Source: Latrodectus hesperus (taxonomy: Eukaryota > Arthropoda > Arachnida > Araneae > Theridiidae). From it: DNA of 64,000 nucleotides. Below, piece after piece: positions 52,590 to 63,756 of the stretch (positions within the stretch are counted from its first letter, which is position 1; each line of letters opens with the position of its first letter). Where the stretch lies: positions 93,000,626 to 93,064,625 of the forward strand of contig CM075857.1 in NCBI GenBank assembly GCA_037975125.1, given 5' to 3'. The notes under the pieces were generated by a model. That model saw only the letters and a list, made by a program, of their open reading frames with translations. It ran no database searches and was not told where the DNA came from. A program made the translations under genes and the position numbers.

Positions 52590-52998
52590 ATTGTATTTTT
52601 TAAGAGTGGCTAGCTTTATATATTTAATAGGATCAAATTTGATAGGGTCTCTTTGTATTTAGATATTCAGCTCATATCTATATTACTTTAGGGTTAGGGT
52701 TGTGGATAAGATTTTTTTTTTTTTAAATAGGGTGAATAAAATATTTTAGGACTAGCACATTTGGTCCCTGAGGGAAGTCCTTTAATATTATCTCCTTATT
52801 GAAAAAATTAGTGTAAAAGGTCGTATGACTATCTATTCGTTTAGCAGCATATATTATATACGTTTATTATCCAGAGTAAGATTTTTAGGTATAGTTCTTT
52901 ATTATTATTATTAGAATTTGGAGTGCTGTATTTCAAGGGTTTGTTTTTAGAGTTCTTTTATTGCTTTATTCTTTGGAATTTTATTAATTTTTGGGGAA
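52590..52998 (+). pseudogene. atp6: atp6 relic (ATP synthase subunit a)
   Basis: HLVPEGSPLMLSPY followed by a decayed (R)LAA(N)-like RPVTLSIRLSAN region. Frameshifts throughout. Shorter than the usual 660 bp. Confidence 0.72.
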
Positions 52999-53004
52999 AG
53001 TAAT

Positions 53005-53685
53005 TCATCCCAATCATATCGTAATTATCTCACCTTGGCCTTTAATAACGGGAATAAGATATATTTATATTGATGGTGGTATCAAAATATTTGTTTGTAA
53101 AATATAATATTAGGGTTTTTAATTACTTTGTTAGTGTCTACGTTAGGGTGGCGAGATGTAATTCGTGAAAGAACTTATTTAGGATATCATTCTAGAGAAG
53201 TATTAAGAAGTTTAATGTTAGGAATAATTTTATTCATTGTTAGAGAAGTATTTTTTTTTCATTCTAGATTAGACCTTCTTTAGAGATTGGTATAGAATAG
53301 CCTCCTATAGGGATTATAACATTAAATCCATTTCAAGTGCCTTTGTTAAAAAAATCAGGAGTGAGAGACTTTATGTCATCAAGCTATTTTAAATGAAATT
53401 GGGTTATAGCTAAAAATTCTTTAATATTAACTTGGGTATTAGAGTTATATTTTTTTGATACTTCAATTGTTTGAGTATATAGAAACAGGATTTAGAATAA
53501 GAGATTCGGTTTTTGGGTAAGTATTTTTAATAGCTACGGGATTTCATGTGATAGTTGGGATATTGTTTTTAATAGTATTTTCCGTTTAATGAGGAATCAA
53601 TTTAGAGTTGGGCATCATTTTGGATTTGAAGCTGCGGCTTGATCTCGACATTTTGTTGATGTGGTTATGAGGTTCTATATAGTAT
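53005..53685 (+). pseudogene. cox3: cox3 relic (cytochrome c oxidase subunit III)
   Basis: Blocks NHIVIISPWPL, WRDVIRESTYLGYHS, TLNPFQVPLL and GHHFGFEAAAWSRHFVDVV. About 680 bp of 786, several stops. Confidence 0.88.
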
Positions 53686-53730
53686 AAAGTACATTTAATT
53701 TCCAATTAAAAGGAGTGCTTATTGTAATGT
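53677..53730 (+). pseudogene. trnG: trnG relic
   Basis: Anticodon loop AATTTCCAATT with TCC at 53701-53703, between cox3 and nad3 as in arthropod mitogenomes. Confidence 0.68.
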
Positions 53731-53867
53731 ATTATTTGTAATATTATTAGCAATTACTCTGTATATGCAATTTTTTTAATATCTTTTAAGAAATTTTGTG
53801 ATAAGGAAAGTAGATTGTGTGGTTTCAATTTAATTAATAAGGTTCGTATAGTTTATATTATCGTCTG

Positions 53868-53900
<33 letters not shown>

Positions 53901-54055
53901 ATTTTATTTTTAATTTTTGATGTAGAGATTATTTTAATACTATCTGTTCCGTTTCTATTAAAAAGTGAAGAAATAATATTAGTAACATTAATGTACTTAA
54001 TCGTATTAATTTTACGATTAATTTATGAATATTATTGAGGATCGTTAAAATGGAT
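53730..54055 (+). pseudogene. nad3: nad3 relic with 29-T tract
   Basis: The C-terminal part reads DVEIILMLSVPF and YLIVLILRLIYEYYWGSLKW, typical ND3. A 29-base T run at 53868-53896 lies inside the gene. Confidence 0.8.
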
Positions 54056-54345
54056 GAGGCTCAAACTTAGTGTACTTTTCTGCCAAATTAATATAGGAAG
54101 CAAATTATTGCGTTTTCATTGTTAATGAAATTTTATTAAATATTTAAGTTTTTATTTGATTTGCATTTAATTTTTTTGTTAATAATATATTAATAAAAAG
54201 CTGCTAACTTTTTAATAGTTAAATACTGCTATTACGTAAAATAAGCTATACAAGGTCATTATTTCATAATGAAAATGTATAGCTATTTTTATCTTCGATA
54301 AAATGCTCTTTATAAGCTACTTAACTTTGAAAGTAGATGATGATA
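54056..54345 (+). pseudogene. tRNA cluster relic (trnN, trnA, trnS1, trnE among others)
   Basis: Anticodon-loop-like CATTGTTAATG (Asn), GATTTGCATTT (Ala), GCTGCTAAC (Ser) and TTATTTCATAA (Glu) follow nad3, where spiders have L2-N-A-S1-R-E-F. Individual limits are uncertain. Confidence 0.5.
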
Positions 54346-55570
54346 GGAAGGAAAGAAATTAATATAAGGATGGGTAGGAGAGAAGAAAATAGGAATGGAA
54401 ATTTTGAATAGAATTTTAAAATTGATTAGATAGAATAGGGAACATATTTTTCTTGTCAAAATTTATCGTTTTCTGAAAATATTGATGAATATGAAAGGAA
54501 GAGAGATAAAATGTAAGAATCAAAGAGAAATGGCATGTTATATTAGAAAGGATTTATTTTTGAATTGAAAAGACAAAGCTGTTATATTTCTAGGATAAGA
54601 TAATAGAAATTTTTAATTTTAAAGGTAGGATGAAAGATTGAAAGGGGTTGGATAATCATAAAATAAGAAATCCTGATATTACTGACAATAGCGCTATTAA
54701 TAATAAGGGCATTTCTATTGACGTAGGAGAGTGGAATCTGTTTTCGAGTTTATGATAAATTTTGATGATCATAAAATTATTCGAAGTAAGGGAGATGGAG
54801 AAGATTATAATAAGGAAAATAAAGTGGTTTAGAAGAAATTAAAGATTCTATAATAGATATTTTGAGAAAAATCCTGAGAGGAAGGGAACACCTATCAGAG
54901 ACTATCTATTATGACAATCCTAAAATAGAGGTAACGACAAAAAGATAGTTCCTATGTGTCGTATATTTTGATATGATGAGTTATGAATTATAATTCCTAC
55001 ACATAAGATTGATTCGAATAAAGCGTGGGTAATTAAATGAAAGAAAGCAATCCAGACTGCGTTTATGGAAATGGCAATTATTATAGCTATTGGAAATTGG
55101 GCTCTTTTAGATATGGCGGCAATTATAATTACAGGATAATTTTCGTTTATTGAGAAATTTCAGTTTAAGTTTATAAATAGAATAGCGATAGAAATTAAAA
55201 TATGATACCGCAGATGAATGATTTTGGTAATAAACTACTAGAATATAAGAAGAAAGTCCTATTCCATCTCATCCTAGAAGAATAAAAATTTGGTTGTCAC
55301 TAATGATTAAAATTACTACAGATATAACAAATAATTTATGCTCAGGTTTACGAATATAAAAGATACTGAATAGAATAATTATAGAGGAGATAAATAACAC
55401 TGTTGAAATAAATAGGAGTGATATTCAATCTAAAATGATTCTAATATATGTTTGGGAAAAAAATAAAGATAAAAAGGGTAATTCGATAGAGAGGAAGGCG
55501 GATTTGGAAAGAAGGATAAGTGAGAAGGAAAGAATTAGTATTCTTAAGAAAAGAATTAGTTTTTTGAAAA
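54345..55570 (-). pseudogene. nad5: nad5 relic with internal deletion
   Basis: Minus strand: LGWDGMGLSSYILVVYYQN, AAISKRAQFP, then directly AISMNAVWIAFFHLITHALFES and MLCVGIMIHN. The conserved block normally between QFP and this segment (the WLPAAMAAPTPVSALVHS region and beyond) is missing while the frame is kept. The C-terminal part is heavily broken. Confidence 0.86.
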
Positions 55571-55571
55571 T

Positions 55572-55640
55572 TTAAGATTTTTAATTCCACAAATAATATT
55601 TTTAGTAAACTCAATATGAAGAACATTAGTTCAAGTTATT
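55572..55640 (-). pseudogene. trnH: trnH relic
   Basis: The minus strand carries an ATTTGTGGAA loop (anticodon GTG) with tRNA-like flanks between the nad5 and nad4 relics. Confidence 0.62.
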
Positions 55641-55808
55641 GGTACAAGAAAAATTAAGGGTACTATGTGAATCAAAAGTCTTAAGAAAAAAAATATTTTA
55701 TTTTTTTTTGTAATGAGAAAGAACTAGGAAGTATTTCTCTTAAATTTTGAGCAATATTAATGAATATTAAAATAGAAAATGATAAGGTTAATTATTATAG
55801 TGAATGAA

Positions 55809-55861
55809 AAATTTCATTGGATCAGAGAAGTTATTATAACTTCTCTGATCCAATGAAATTT
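55809..55861. repeat. Perfect hairpin 1 (25-bp arms, 3-base loop)
   Basis: Arms 55809-55833 and 55837-55861 are exact reverse complements around TTA. The left arm is native nad4 sequence; the right arm is its inverted copy. Confidence 0.95.
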
Positions 55862-55870
55862 ATTTATAAC

Positions 55871-55995
55871 ATTTTTATTTATAACAATTAATATTTCAGC
55901 ACCCCTTCAATCAATGTAATCAGAGAAATTCTTATTATTTCTCTGATTACATTGATTGAAGGGGTGCTGAAATATTAATTGTTATAAATAAAAAT
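55871..55995. repeat. Perfect hairpin 2 (59-bp arms, 7-base loop)
   Basis: Arms 55871-55929 and 55937-55995 are exact reverse complements over all 59 positions. The right arm encodes (minus) MSAPPSMNVMSEM of ND4; the left arm is an inverted copy. Confidence 0.96.
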
Positions 55996-56850
55996 CCTCA
56001 AAATATTAAATTATGTAATAAATTTATTATTACTTTGAACGAAATTATATTTCGAGTGTGATATTTAGAGTAAATGATAAAAATAAGGCTGAGGAAGAAA
56101 AACCATGACCGATTAGTAAGATTAAAGCTTCTAGAATCCCTAGTTTTGAAAATGTTATTCTAGAAAGGAGGAACCCTATATGGGCTTCGGAGAAGTAAGC
56201 AATAAGAAATTTTAAGTCTTTTTGACGAATACAGATTAGTAATGAGGCACCTAATGAACTGATTCTAATAATTCAAAAGTTGAATTTATTAAAAGATGAA
56301 TTACTATAATATAGGAAGTTTTACTAAGAAGGCTATAATAAAAAGAATAGGGAATTTAAACTTTAAACACAATAAGGATATGAAAGGAGATCTTATAGAT
56401 TTTAAATTTAAAATTCTGAGGAATAGGGGAGAGGCTATAATTGTATAAATAAATAAATACTTGCTTGTAAGCGTTCAGGTAGGTACCCTAATTTAGTTAC
56501 TATAATTAATGTCGGCAGTATAATAATTTCAAAGAGTAAGTAGAATATGAAAAATCTTGATGAAGAATTAAGATTAGAGTAATAAGGATTTTTTTTTTTT
56601 TTTTTGAAATTAGGGGAAGAAATTATAAGGATAGGGATATAAAGTCAATATTTAATTCTAGAAAAAAATTATAAAATTCTTAGAGGATAGAAGTAAAAGG
56701 GGGAACAAAATCAGAGATAATATTATCGTAGGTGAAGGAAGAAATTTATTGAAAGAAAGAAGAAGGTAAAATTATTTTTATCAAAAATTAAAGATCAAAA
56801 GAAAATTGAGTTGGAGGAGTTTACTAATTTACTAATTAAAATTTAAAAGA

Positions 56851-57362
56851 ATGGTTTACTTTAATTATTTATTTTTAAATTTATCAAGCTTAGATGATCA
56901 TTTTACTTTTATTTTTGAACATAAGTTACCTTAAAAGTATTAATCTTAACCCATGTGTTAATGAAATATTTTGAAAAGGTTACTGAAAATATGTCCAATT
57001 AATATTGATTGGGATACTCAGAGGCTGGCATCTCTGGATACATGAAATTTTTAAATTCTAGACAAATTTCACATTAAACTTACTTACCAACAACATTCTC
57101 AATTATTGAATACAATAGATCTTCAATTGTGTAGAATAAAAAAACTCGGCTTCCAAGGTAGGCGGCAACCATCATTTATTTGTCTGGAGTTTTTAAACAC
57201 TCATTTTATGTCACTGAACAAGTACAAAATGTTAAGGTCAACAGTACTTTTTAAAAAAGAATAATTTCCACCTTCGAGTCACTTAACATACATGAAGAGG
57301 TTGCTCCATAAAATATTGATTTTTTTTTCCTCACTTAAGAATTCGGCAATAAACAAGAAAAT

Positions 57363-57395
<33 letters not shown>

Positions 57396-57944
57396 AATAC
57401 CAAAGTAAAGAATTTATAAATTTATGTTTGCATGCACCTTCATTGTTTTTACATCTAAAAGTATACTAATAAAAACTATTTCCTAAATAATTAAAATACT
57501 TACTTTTCTCTTAAGATGTCTGCTATAGAAAAAAAGTATCAAACACTCTAATTTAATGTAAAAATAGAAATAAAGCTCTTATGTTGTGTGAGAAAAATAA
57601 AGACACCACACCAAAGATAAGTTTACTAGAACTAAAAAATTATAAAAGTACAATTTCTTGAGAGTTACTTTTTGATATATAATATTCAGCTCTTATGTAT
57701 TCTTTCAATTTTTTAAATATCTTATTTTAAATTTCTATATACATTTACAATTAACCATTTCATCTAAAGATAATTTTATAAATCCCTAGCACATGTTTTT
57801 AAACTTGACAACAATAAAGTAAAATTTTCCTTACTGTAACTTAGAACAAAATATTTAAACATTATTTTCAACTTTTTATAATTATATCAAAAGATCTGGT
57901 GAAAAGCTCGAATGTGTGAGTATGCATCATATAGTTTTCTCCTT
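56851..57944. other. Intergenic AT-rich DNA with a 30-T tract
   Basis: T run at 57365-57394. On the minus strand this is an A30 stretch that could be the tail of a retroposed RNA, but no matching body or duplication was identified. Confidence 0.45.
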
Positions 57945-58025
57945 AGCCAACCAATGGTTGAGTGGTTAGCGTTCCCGACTCTTGAGCTGTGGGTCCCGGG
58001 TTCGAATCCAAGTTTGGCAAAATAA
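57944..58025 (+). repeat. tRNA-like SINE head
   Basis: GGTTGAGTGGTTAGCG (A box) and GGGTTCGAATCC (B box at 57998-58009). GCCAA near 57946 pairs with TTGGC near 58017, so it could fold as a tRNA. The anticodon region does not match a familiar tRNA, and a SINE head is preferred. Confidence 0.5.
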
Positions 58026-59236
58026 GTTTTCTCCAAATTTGACCATCCAAATTGAAATACAGCGTTGCATAGAAGAAATCTGCAATGATAAACAGATAAT
58101 TAGAGAAGTAGTTAAAATTCAAATGCAAAAAAATCATTGCAATGATTAAGAAACAATATTTTAAACAGAACACATTTATATTTATTTAGCAATAAAAAAC
58201 TTTCTCATTCAAACCAAGATGCAAAATTTATTAATTTGTAGGCATTCAAGAGTATATGTAGAAGTTAAAAAAACTTAGCTCAAGTTCTTAATTTGTGTTT
58301 CATATGGAATTTTTCCTACTGAATCTAAGTGCCTAATTAAATTTAAGTGGTACACGCTAATCTATAAGATGATAAAAACGATAAAGAGCTTGTAATGAGT
58401 GTCAATGACAAGTAATAATTATCGCTAAACGCCGAAGCATTACATGATGCCTTTACATGTTTGTCGCAAACGCGATTGTCATCGATAATTAATCAAAAAA
58501 GTGTCTTGATCAGCGAAGTAAAATTTGGGGATTTATTTGGATATTGTATGAAACGAGTAGGTGTGTTACTTTCTCTGGAACTCTGATTGCAGTCAAGATC
58601 TGAAGATAAGGAGAAAAAAAAGTTGCAAAATCTAGGATACAACATTGGAAATTTTGCATTTGTACTAAGGGATATGGAAATAAAAACTAGAAATCACAGC
58701 TACTATTATTTTCCAGAAAAATAGTCAGTATAACAATGTAAGGTAGTAGCTTAGAAAGTTCTTTCCCCCCTCTCTCTCTCTCTCTCTGTGTCCCTAAATT
58801 TAAATCTGACCACTGTGGAATATACACAAATAGTAAATTTTACTGAAAAGATCGTGTCGTCATATCCTGATATCTTATTGCAGTTATTTATTCCACCATT
58901 CAAACGGATATGCTCCTTTTTAAGTTGAAACAGCATTTAGTTAATATCATAATTCAGCAATTAGTAGACCACGTGCCCTGTGTGTCATATGCAGAGAGAT
59001 GGGTTTTTGCGCCCCGCACAAACTATCTGTAAAGTCTACATTTTACAAGTATTTCTTTCTTGTTCGAGAACAAATATTTGTTTCTATTTTACACCAGGAA
59101 GTACATGTCAACATACATAAGGGAAGGAAATTCCTTTAATAAGTGAAAATAAATATGTGACTAAAGTCTACAAGCTGACAGCGTGAGTATGAAAAATAGA
59201 TAATTAAATTTCTAATAATCTCAAGATATATCATGA
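58026..59236. other. Intergenic DNA with short (CT)n repeat
   Basis: (CT)n at 58771-58788. Nothing else recognised. Confidence 0.5.
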
Positions 59237-60365
59237 GGAACCGGCAGAGTGGGCAGTATTCGCTCCGTTTTACTGCTTGGAAAATAATCACTGAAAGCTT
59301 GTTCTTTTCATAAAGGATAATTACACAGAATACCAGGCCATCGTCAACGGAGCAAGTTCTAGCAGATAGACCAGTTTATGAGGGGCATAGTGATTGGACT
59401 GAGAAGGGCAGGTTAGTCTTTAAGGCAAATCACAGCTGACAGACACCTGAACGAAATCCACAGTGCACCAGCTGAGGCAAAGATCGTTGGAACAAAGAAC
59501 TTGGAGCGTTTGCGCAGTGCCGATGCAGCCAGTGACGTCACGGTGCGTGGATCAACGCGTCCGACGAGAGATGGTGGCGTCTTTAGTAATAATGCAGTAT
59601 GCACAAGACAGTCTGGATGCTCACATATCGAACAGAAGCATTTTCCGTTTACTGGTTGCTATTGGCCTGCGCTCATATCGTCTGTTAAAAAGACTGCCAC
59701 TGATCCGACAGCATAGACGCCAATATCTGAAATGGTGCTGGATTAAGCGATGTGGACGACGTAATGGCACAGGATCGTCTTCTCAGATCAGTCCGCTTCT
59801 GTTTCTTCAATGATAGTCTCCGGGTACGAATGTGGCATGGACGAGGAGACAGAACCAATCCTGCAACAATTATGGGATGCCCCACCACGCAACAACGTGG
59901 CCTCATGGTTTGGGGTGCCATTGCATACGATTCCAGGTCACCTCTAGTTCATATTCACGGTACTATGATAGCCTAACGTTAAGTGGATAATGTGCTGCGG
60001 CGGGTGACACTCCCGTACCTTCAGGGAATGCTCAATCCCCTTTATCAGCAGGAAAACGTTCGACCGCATATTACTCGCATCAGCCAATATACCCTGCAAT
60101 GTGTACAGCTGTTTGTCTGCCCACTGCACTTGCCATATTTCTTATCAATCGAACACGTTTGGGAGATATTTGGAGGGCATTTGCAGATCCTTCCCCTACC
60201 TCCTTCAGAAAACACCCTTCGCCAAATGGTTGGTAGGCAATGGAGAGCCATTCCTCAGGAAGCCATCCGTACTCTTACTGACTCTGTGTTTAGATGTGTT
60301 GCTTTGAGTACCGCCGTCCACGTTGGTCCTACAACCTCGAGCAACTGCGCCGAATTGTAGATTGC
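59237..60365 (+). mobile_element. Tc1-like transposon, copy C (dead)
   Basis: Same family as copies A and B, inverted. Plus-strand pieces in order: DVTVRGSTRPTRDGG; DRLLRSVRFCFFNDSLRVRMWHGRGDRTNPA; LMVWGAIAYDSRSPLVHIHGT; QENVRPHITRISQ; SIEHVWEIFG (the second Asp-bearing QDNxRPH and the PIEHVWD region). At least three frameshifts separate them. Homology to copy A starts abruptly at 59237, so the left terminus is missing. Confidence 0.86.
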
Positions 60366-60741
60366 TAACCATTCGACTGCCTACCCAGCTGATTTAGAAT
60401 CTGATACAAGAAAGATTTAACACCATGACATTAAGCACTTTTTACAACTTTTTATTTGCTAAAGATTTTTTTGTGCATGAAGAAATTTGTTGGGGGTGTT
60501 ATTTATATTTGGGTGGACATATATTTGTGATTCAAGTTTTCCTTGCATAAATGTCAGTAAAAATTTAGATAAATAATTTTAAAACATCAATTTGCCCGAT
60601 GTGTGATGAGAATTTCAACAGGCTATAATACTCCTGTCTTAAGAAATAGAAAAAGGAAAATAGAGTGGATTATTTTGTTTGATTAAACTCATTCTAATAT
60701 TAAATATACTTATACATATACATGAAATGAAATTAGTTGAA

Positions 60742-60812
60742 TTACAAACTGAATAAATACGCTATTTTATTTAATTTTCACATCGTTTAGTGTACAGCCA
60801 AACGACTTACTG
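60742..60812 (+). repeat. Local direct repeat unit 1 (about 71 bp)
   Basis: TTACAAACTGAATAA ... CGACTTACTG; recurs at 60847-60914 with a few differences and a short deletion, 105 bp apart. Confidence 0.85.
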
Positions 60813-60846
60813 TAGTAATCCAATAATTCTCAAGCACCCACCATGG

Positions 60847-60914
60847 TTACAAACTGAATAACTACGCTATTTTATTTAATTTTCATACCGTTTATACAGC
60901 CAAACGACTTACTG
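60847..60914 (+). repeat. Local direct repeat unit 2 (about 68 bp)
   Basis: Second unit of the pair. It is followed directly by a CAACAACAACAAC run and a GC-richer segment. Confidence 0.85.
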
Positions 60915-61065
60915 CAACAACAACAACGAGAAGAGGAGGCCCTAGTCTGTACCTATCGGTTATCAGGTTCCACCCCTCTTCAAATTAGAAGAACAAACAC
61001 CTCGCACGAAGTGCCAGGCGTCCGCTGAGATCCAGAACTCGACTACGTAGTTGAGGACTAAAAAT
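60915..61065 (-). repeat. Possible SINE body ending in (GTT)n, reverse orientation
   Basis: On the minus strand this GC-richer segment ends in TCGTTGTTGTTGTTG, the tail style of the SINEs at 40651 and 47226. No tRNA head is visible. Confidence 0.4.
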
Positions 61066-61554
61066 GAAAACAATGTTGGACTTTCAAGCCTATATCTGTG
61101 ACACATGTCAAAGAAAGAGGCTCATTGGAGCAAATTACATTTCAGTACATAAGAGAGGAAAAATTTTAAATTAAAGATGAAAACATAAGTAATGTGTAAA
61201 TTAAAGCAGAAGAGATTAAATAAGTATAAAAGGTGGTTGAGATTACTATTAACCACAGCATCTATTTTAGTTTAATGCCAATTTGTTAACCAAATTTAAA
61301 GTGAAATACTTAAAAAAAAAAACATTTGGTCACATATTACAGGAATAAGATGCAATAATTCAATGAAAAAGAAAATCGGCAAAGGTAAACATTAAAGAAA
61401 AAAAGATAGAGTAGGCAACGAAATAGTTATATATACTAGAGATAGAGTGAATCATTCATAAAAGTTTAACAAGTACAGAATTGACATAACAGGTCTCGTT
61501 AATTTGAGAAATCCAGTAATAATTCTCAAGCACCTACCGTGGTTTGGTTTGTTT

Positions 61555-61735
61555 GTCACTCAACGGTTATTTTTTGCACACGAGGGCGAATTAGACCGGG
61601 ACCTACGGCTTAAAATGGATTCCGAACAAATACAAACATCCATGCCCAAGGTGGGATTCGAACCCACGAACTGTTGAATCGAAGGCAAGAGCGCTAACCA
61701 TTCGGCTGCCATCTCGGCACACCCACACATGATGG
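61555..61735 (-). repeat. tRNA-derived SINE, reverse orientation
   Basis: The minus strand reads TGGCAGCCGAATGGTTAGCG and GTGGGTTCGAATCCCAC (plus 61652-61666) at tRNA spacing, then a body toward 61555. Confidence 0.72.
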
Positions 61736-61739
61736 AATT

Positions 61740-63069
61740 GAATACAGAAATACAATGTGATTTTTCCTGTTTTAACACAGGCTGAGAAGGAACTCAGGAC
61801 TTTGTTTTATTCAACTTTAATTTATTAATTTTTACAGTGTAAAACTTAATGCAAATTTCTAGCTTTAATTCAACTTTTCCTCCGGGTATATTTTCAAGAT
61901 GCAAAAACAGCTAATAAAAAAAGGGAATAAGTTATAATATCCCAACTGTATTCTACAAGCACAATCAATTGCGCGCCCTTTTATTAGATTTAATCGAAAT
62001 ACTAGATAATATTTAGCTTGATAAGAGAGTAGGGGTTAACTAGATTATCATTTAAAACATCAAACGTACTTAGATTAATATTTTAAAGCATAAATTAATA
62101 ATTTATTTAAAATAGATAAGAATCCAATTTAAAACGTTGATAAAAACTTGAAAAAAATACTTGTATTCTACTTAAAATTTCAAATTGTTTGCAAAACATT
62201 ACTGATACCGATCAACACCTATTAACTAACATGATATATACTTTAATTTTTAATAGTGAAGTAAATAGCAAAAAATACACCAATCACAAATAGGATAGCG
62301 GAAATCATAGCATTAGTAATAAAACGAATAAATTAAAATATGTTATATGGCATAAGAAAAGCAAAACCGAATAAAAACTGCTTTACGGGAATTAATATAA
62401 ATCAAGAAAACTTAATATCCGTAAAAATTGATATCGATATTATAAACAAATCGTATTTTTATAAAGTTACGGTGGCAATATATTGGCAGTATTATGCGAT
62501 TGGTGCAAACATAAAAATCAAGAGTATGTTCATTGTTATAGTTTAATATTGGATACTAATAGTAAAAAAAGTATTAGTTCTTTTCAAAAAACTAACTTAT
62601 TTAAAAATCGTCCAATATGAGCTTTCAGATATTAATTACATCATCCATATTCCAAAACAGGAATTTGAATTTCACAGTCCATATTCCTATTTTAGCAATA
62701 TTTTACAAGTCATTTTTTTTTATCTAAAGTGTGTTTGTATGAATTCTATTTTTAGTTGTTCTACTGTGATAGCTAATTCATTTCTGTTTTTTCACATGAA
62801 GATAAGTATATTTAAAATAATTTTCACAACTGTAAGTGTCCCAGGAGAATACCACTTCTCGTAAAGATGGTTTTATTAAAATTTATTGACATGACATGAC
62901 AATTCTTCATATAAACCATAAAAAATGCTTTGATAATTCATGCACATTGGTACTGATGTTACATATATATTCGGATTTAGGAAATATTATGCACTCACAA
63001 TAACCATAAAATATATCCACGGAGCTGGCAGCCGAAAGAATAACTTTCTGGTCTTTGTTTCACAATTCA
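61740..63069. other. Intergenic AT-rich DNA
   Basis: No gene, RNA or repeat family recognised. Confidence 0.45.
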
Positions 63070-63345
63070 TGGGTAAGTTGCACTGGTTTGGTTGTGTATC
63101 TTTTTCTTATAATCAGAAAGTAATAAATTCGAATTTCGCTTAACCAAAAATCCGTCGTATTCACTAAATGCGGTTGTGGAACGTTAAATAAGTCATGGAA
63201 GTAATGTCCTCCAAATGAAAATATACACCTTGGGTTGGCAGATCAAATATTAGGGGGTCTTCTGCTCGACCCCTGATCCTAAATTACGAAGATTCCCAAC
63301 CGGCCGCTTCCGCTAAATGGTATAAAATTTCGGTATTTAAAATTA
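63070..63345 (+). repeat. tRNA-derived SINE, degenerate
   Basis: Eroded head (GGTTTGGTTGTGTATC...AAATTCGAATTT) followed by GGTTGTGGAACGTTAAATAAG and TCTGCTCGACCCCTG blocks shared with copies at 1, 15875 and 63757. Confidence 0.6.
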
Positions 63346-63756
63346 TAATCCTGGGGGTTATTGGGAATATACGGAATTCAATTAACCCATATTTTAATCT
63401 TTTTTCTTCCGCAAATTTACTTTAGCATCGTTACCACAAAAATTACTGACACATTAGTCAGATACTTCGTGGCATAAGAATAACTCCGTGACAATGTTCC
63501 TCATTTGCAACCAAAGCCATGAAACAGCTTGGAAAAAATTTTTTTATCTTATATCAGAATGACAAAAATTAACCTATTCTTAAGCTCAGTGCTACTTTAT
63601 GATCGAATTCGTATTGATACCGTTTAGTGGATTATATTCAACTTAATCTTTTAAAGGATTGCGGATATATATAGCGAATAAATTTCAAACAGATTTGTAT
63701 AGAGGGTCCATGAATAGAACATGGCAGTCTAAAAAGAAAATATAACATATTCCAAG

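Larger units (their letters stand above)
55645..56780 (-). pseudogene. nad4: nad4 relic with palindromic insertion and internal deletion
   Basis: Minus strand: FEMMMLPTLMMVTKLG-LPERLQAS, AFLVKLPM, then ISSLGASLLICIRQKDL, LIAYFSEAHMGFLLS, LLIGHGFSSSALF and MSAPPSMNVMSEM. The HLWLPKAHVEAP block is deleted. After MSEM, twin hairpins interrupt the gene (55809-55995) and the ND4 frame resumes as SLIQWNFSFT. Confidence 0.88.

Noticed and set aside
57365..57394. Processed pseudogene with A30 tail on the minus strand
   Set aside because: No coding body, poly(A) signal at the right distance, or flanking duplication could be identified.
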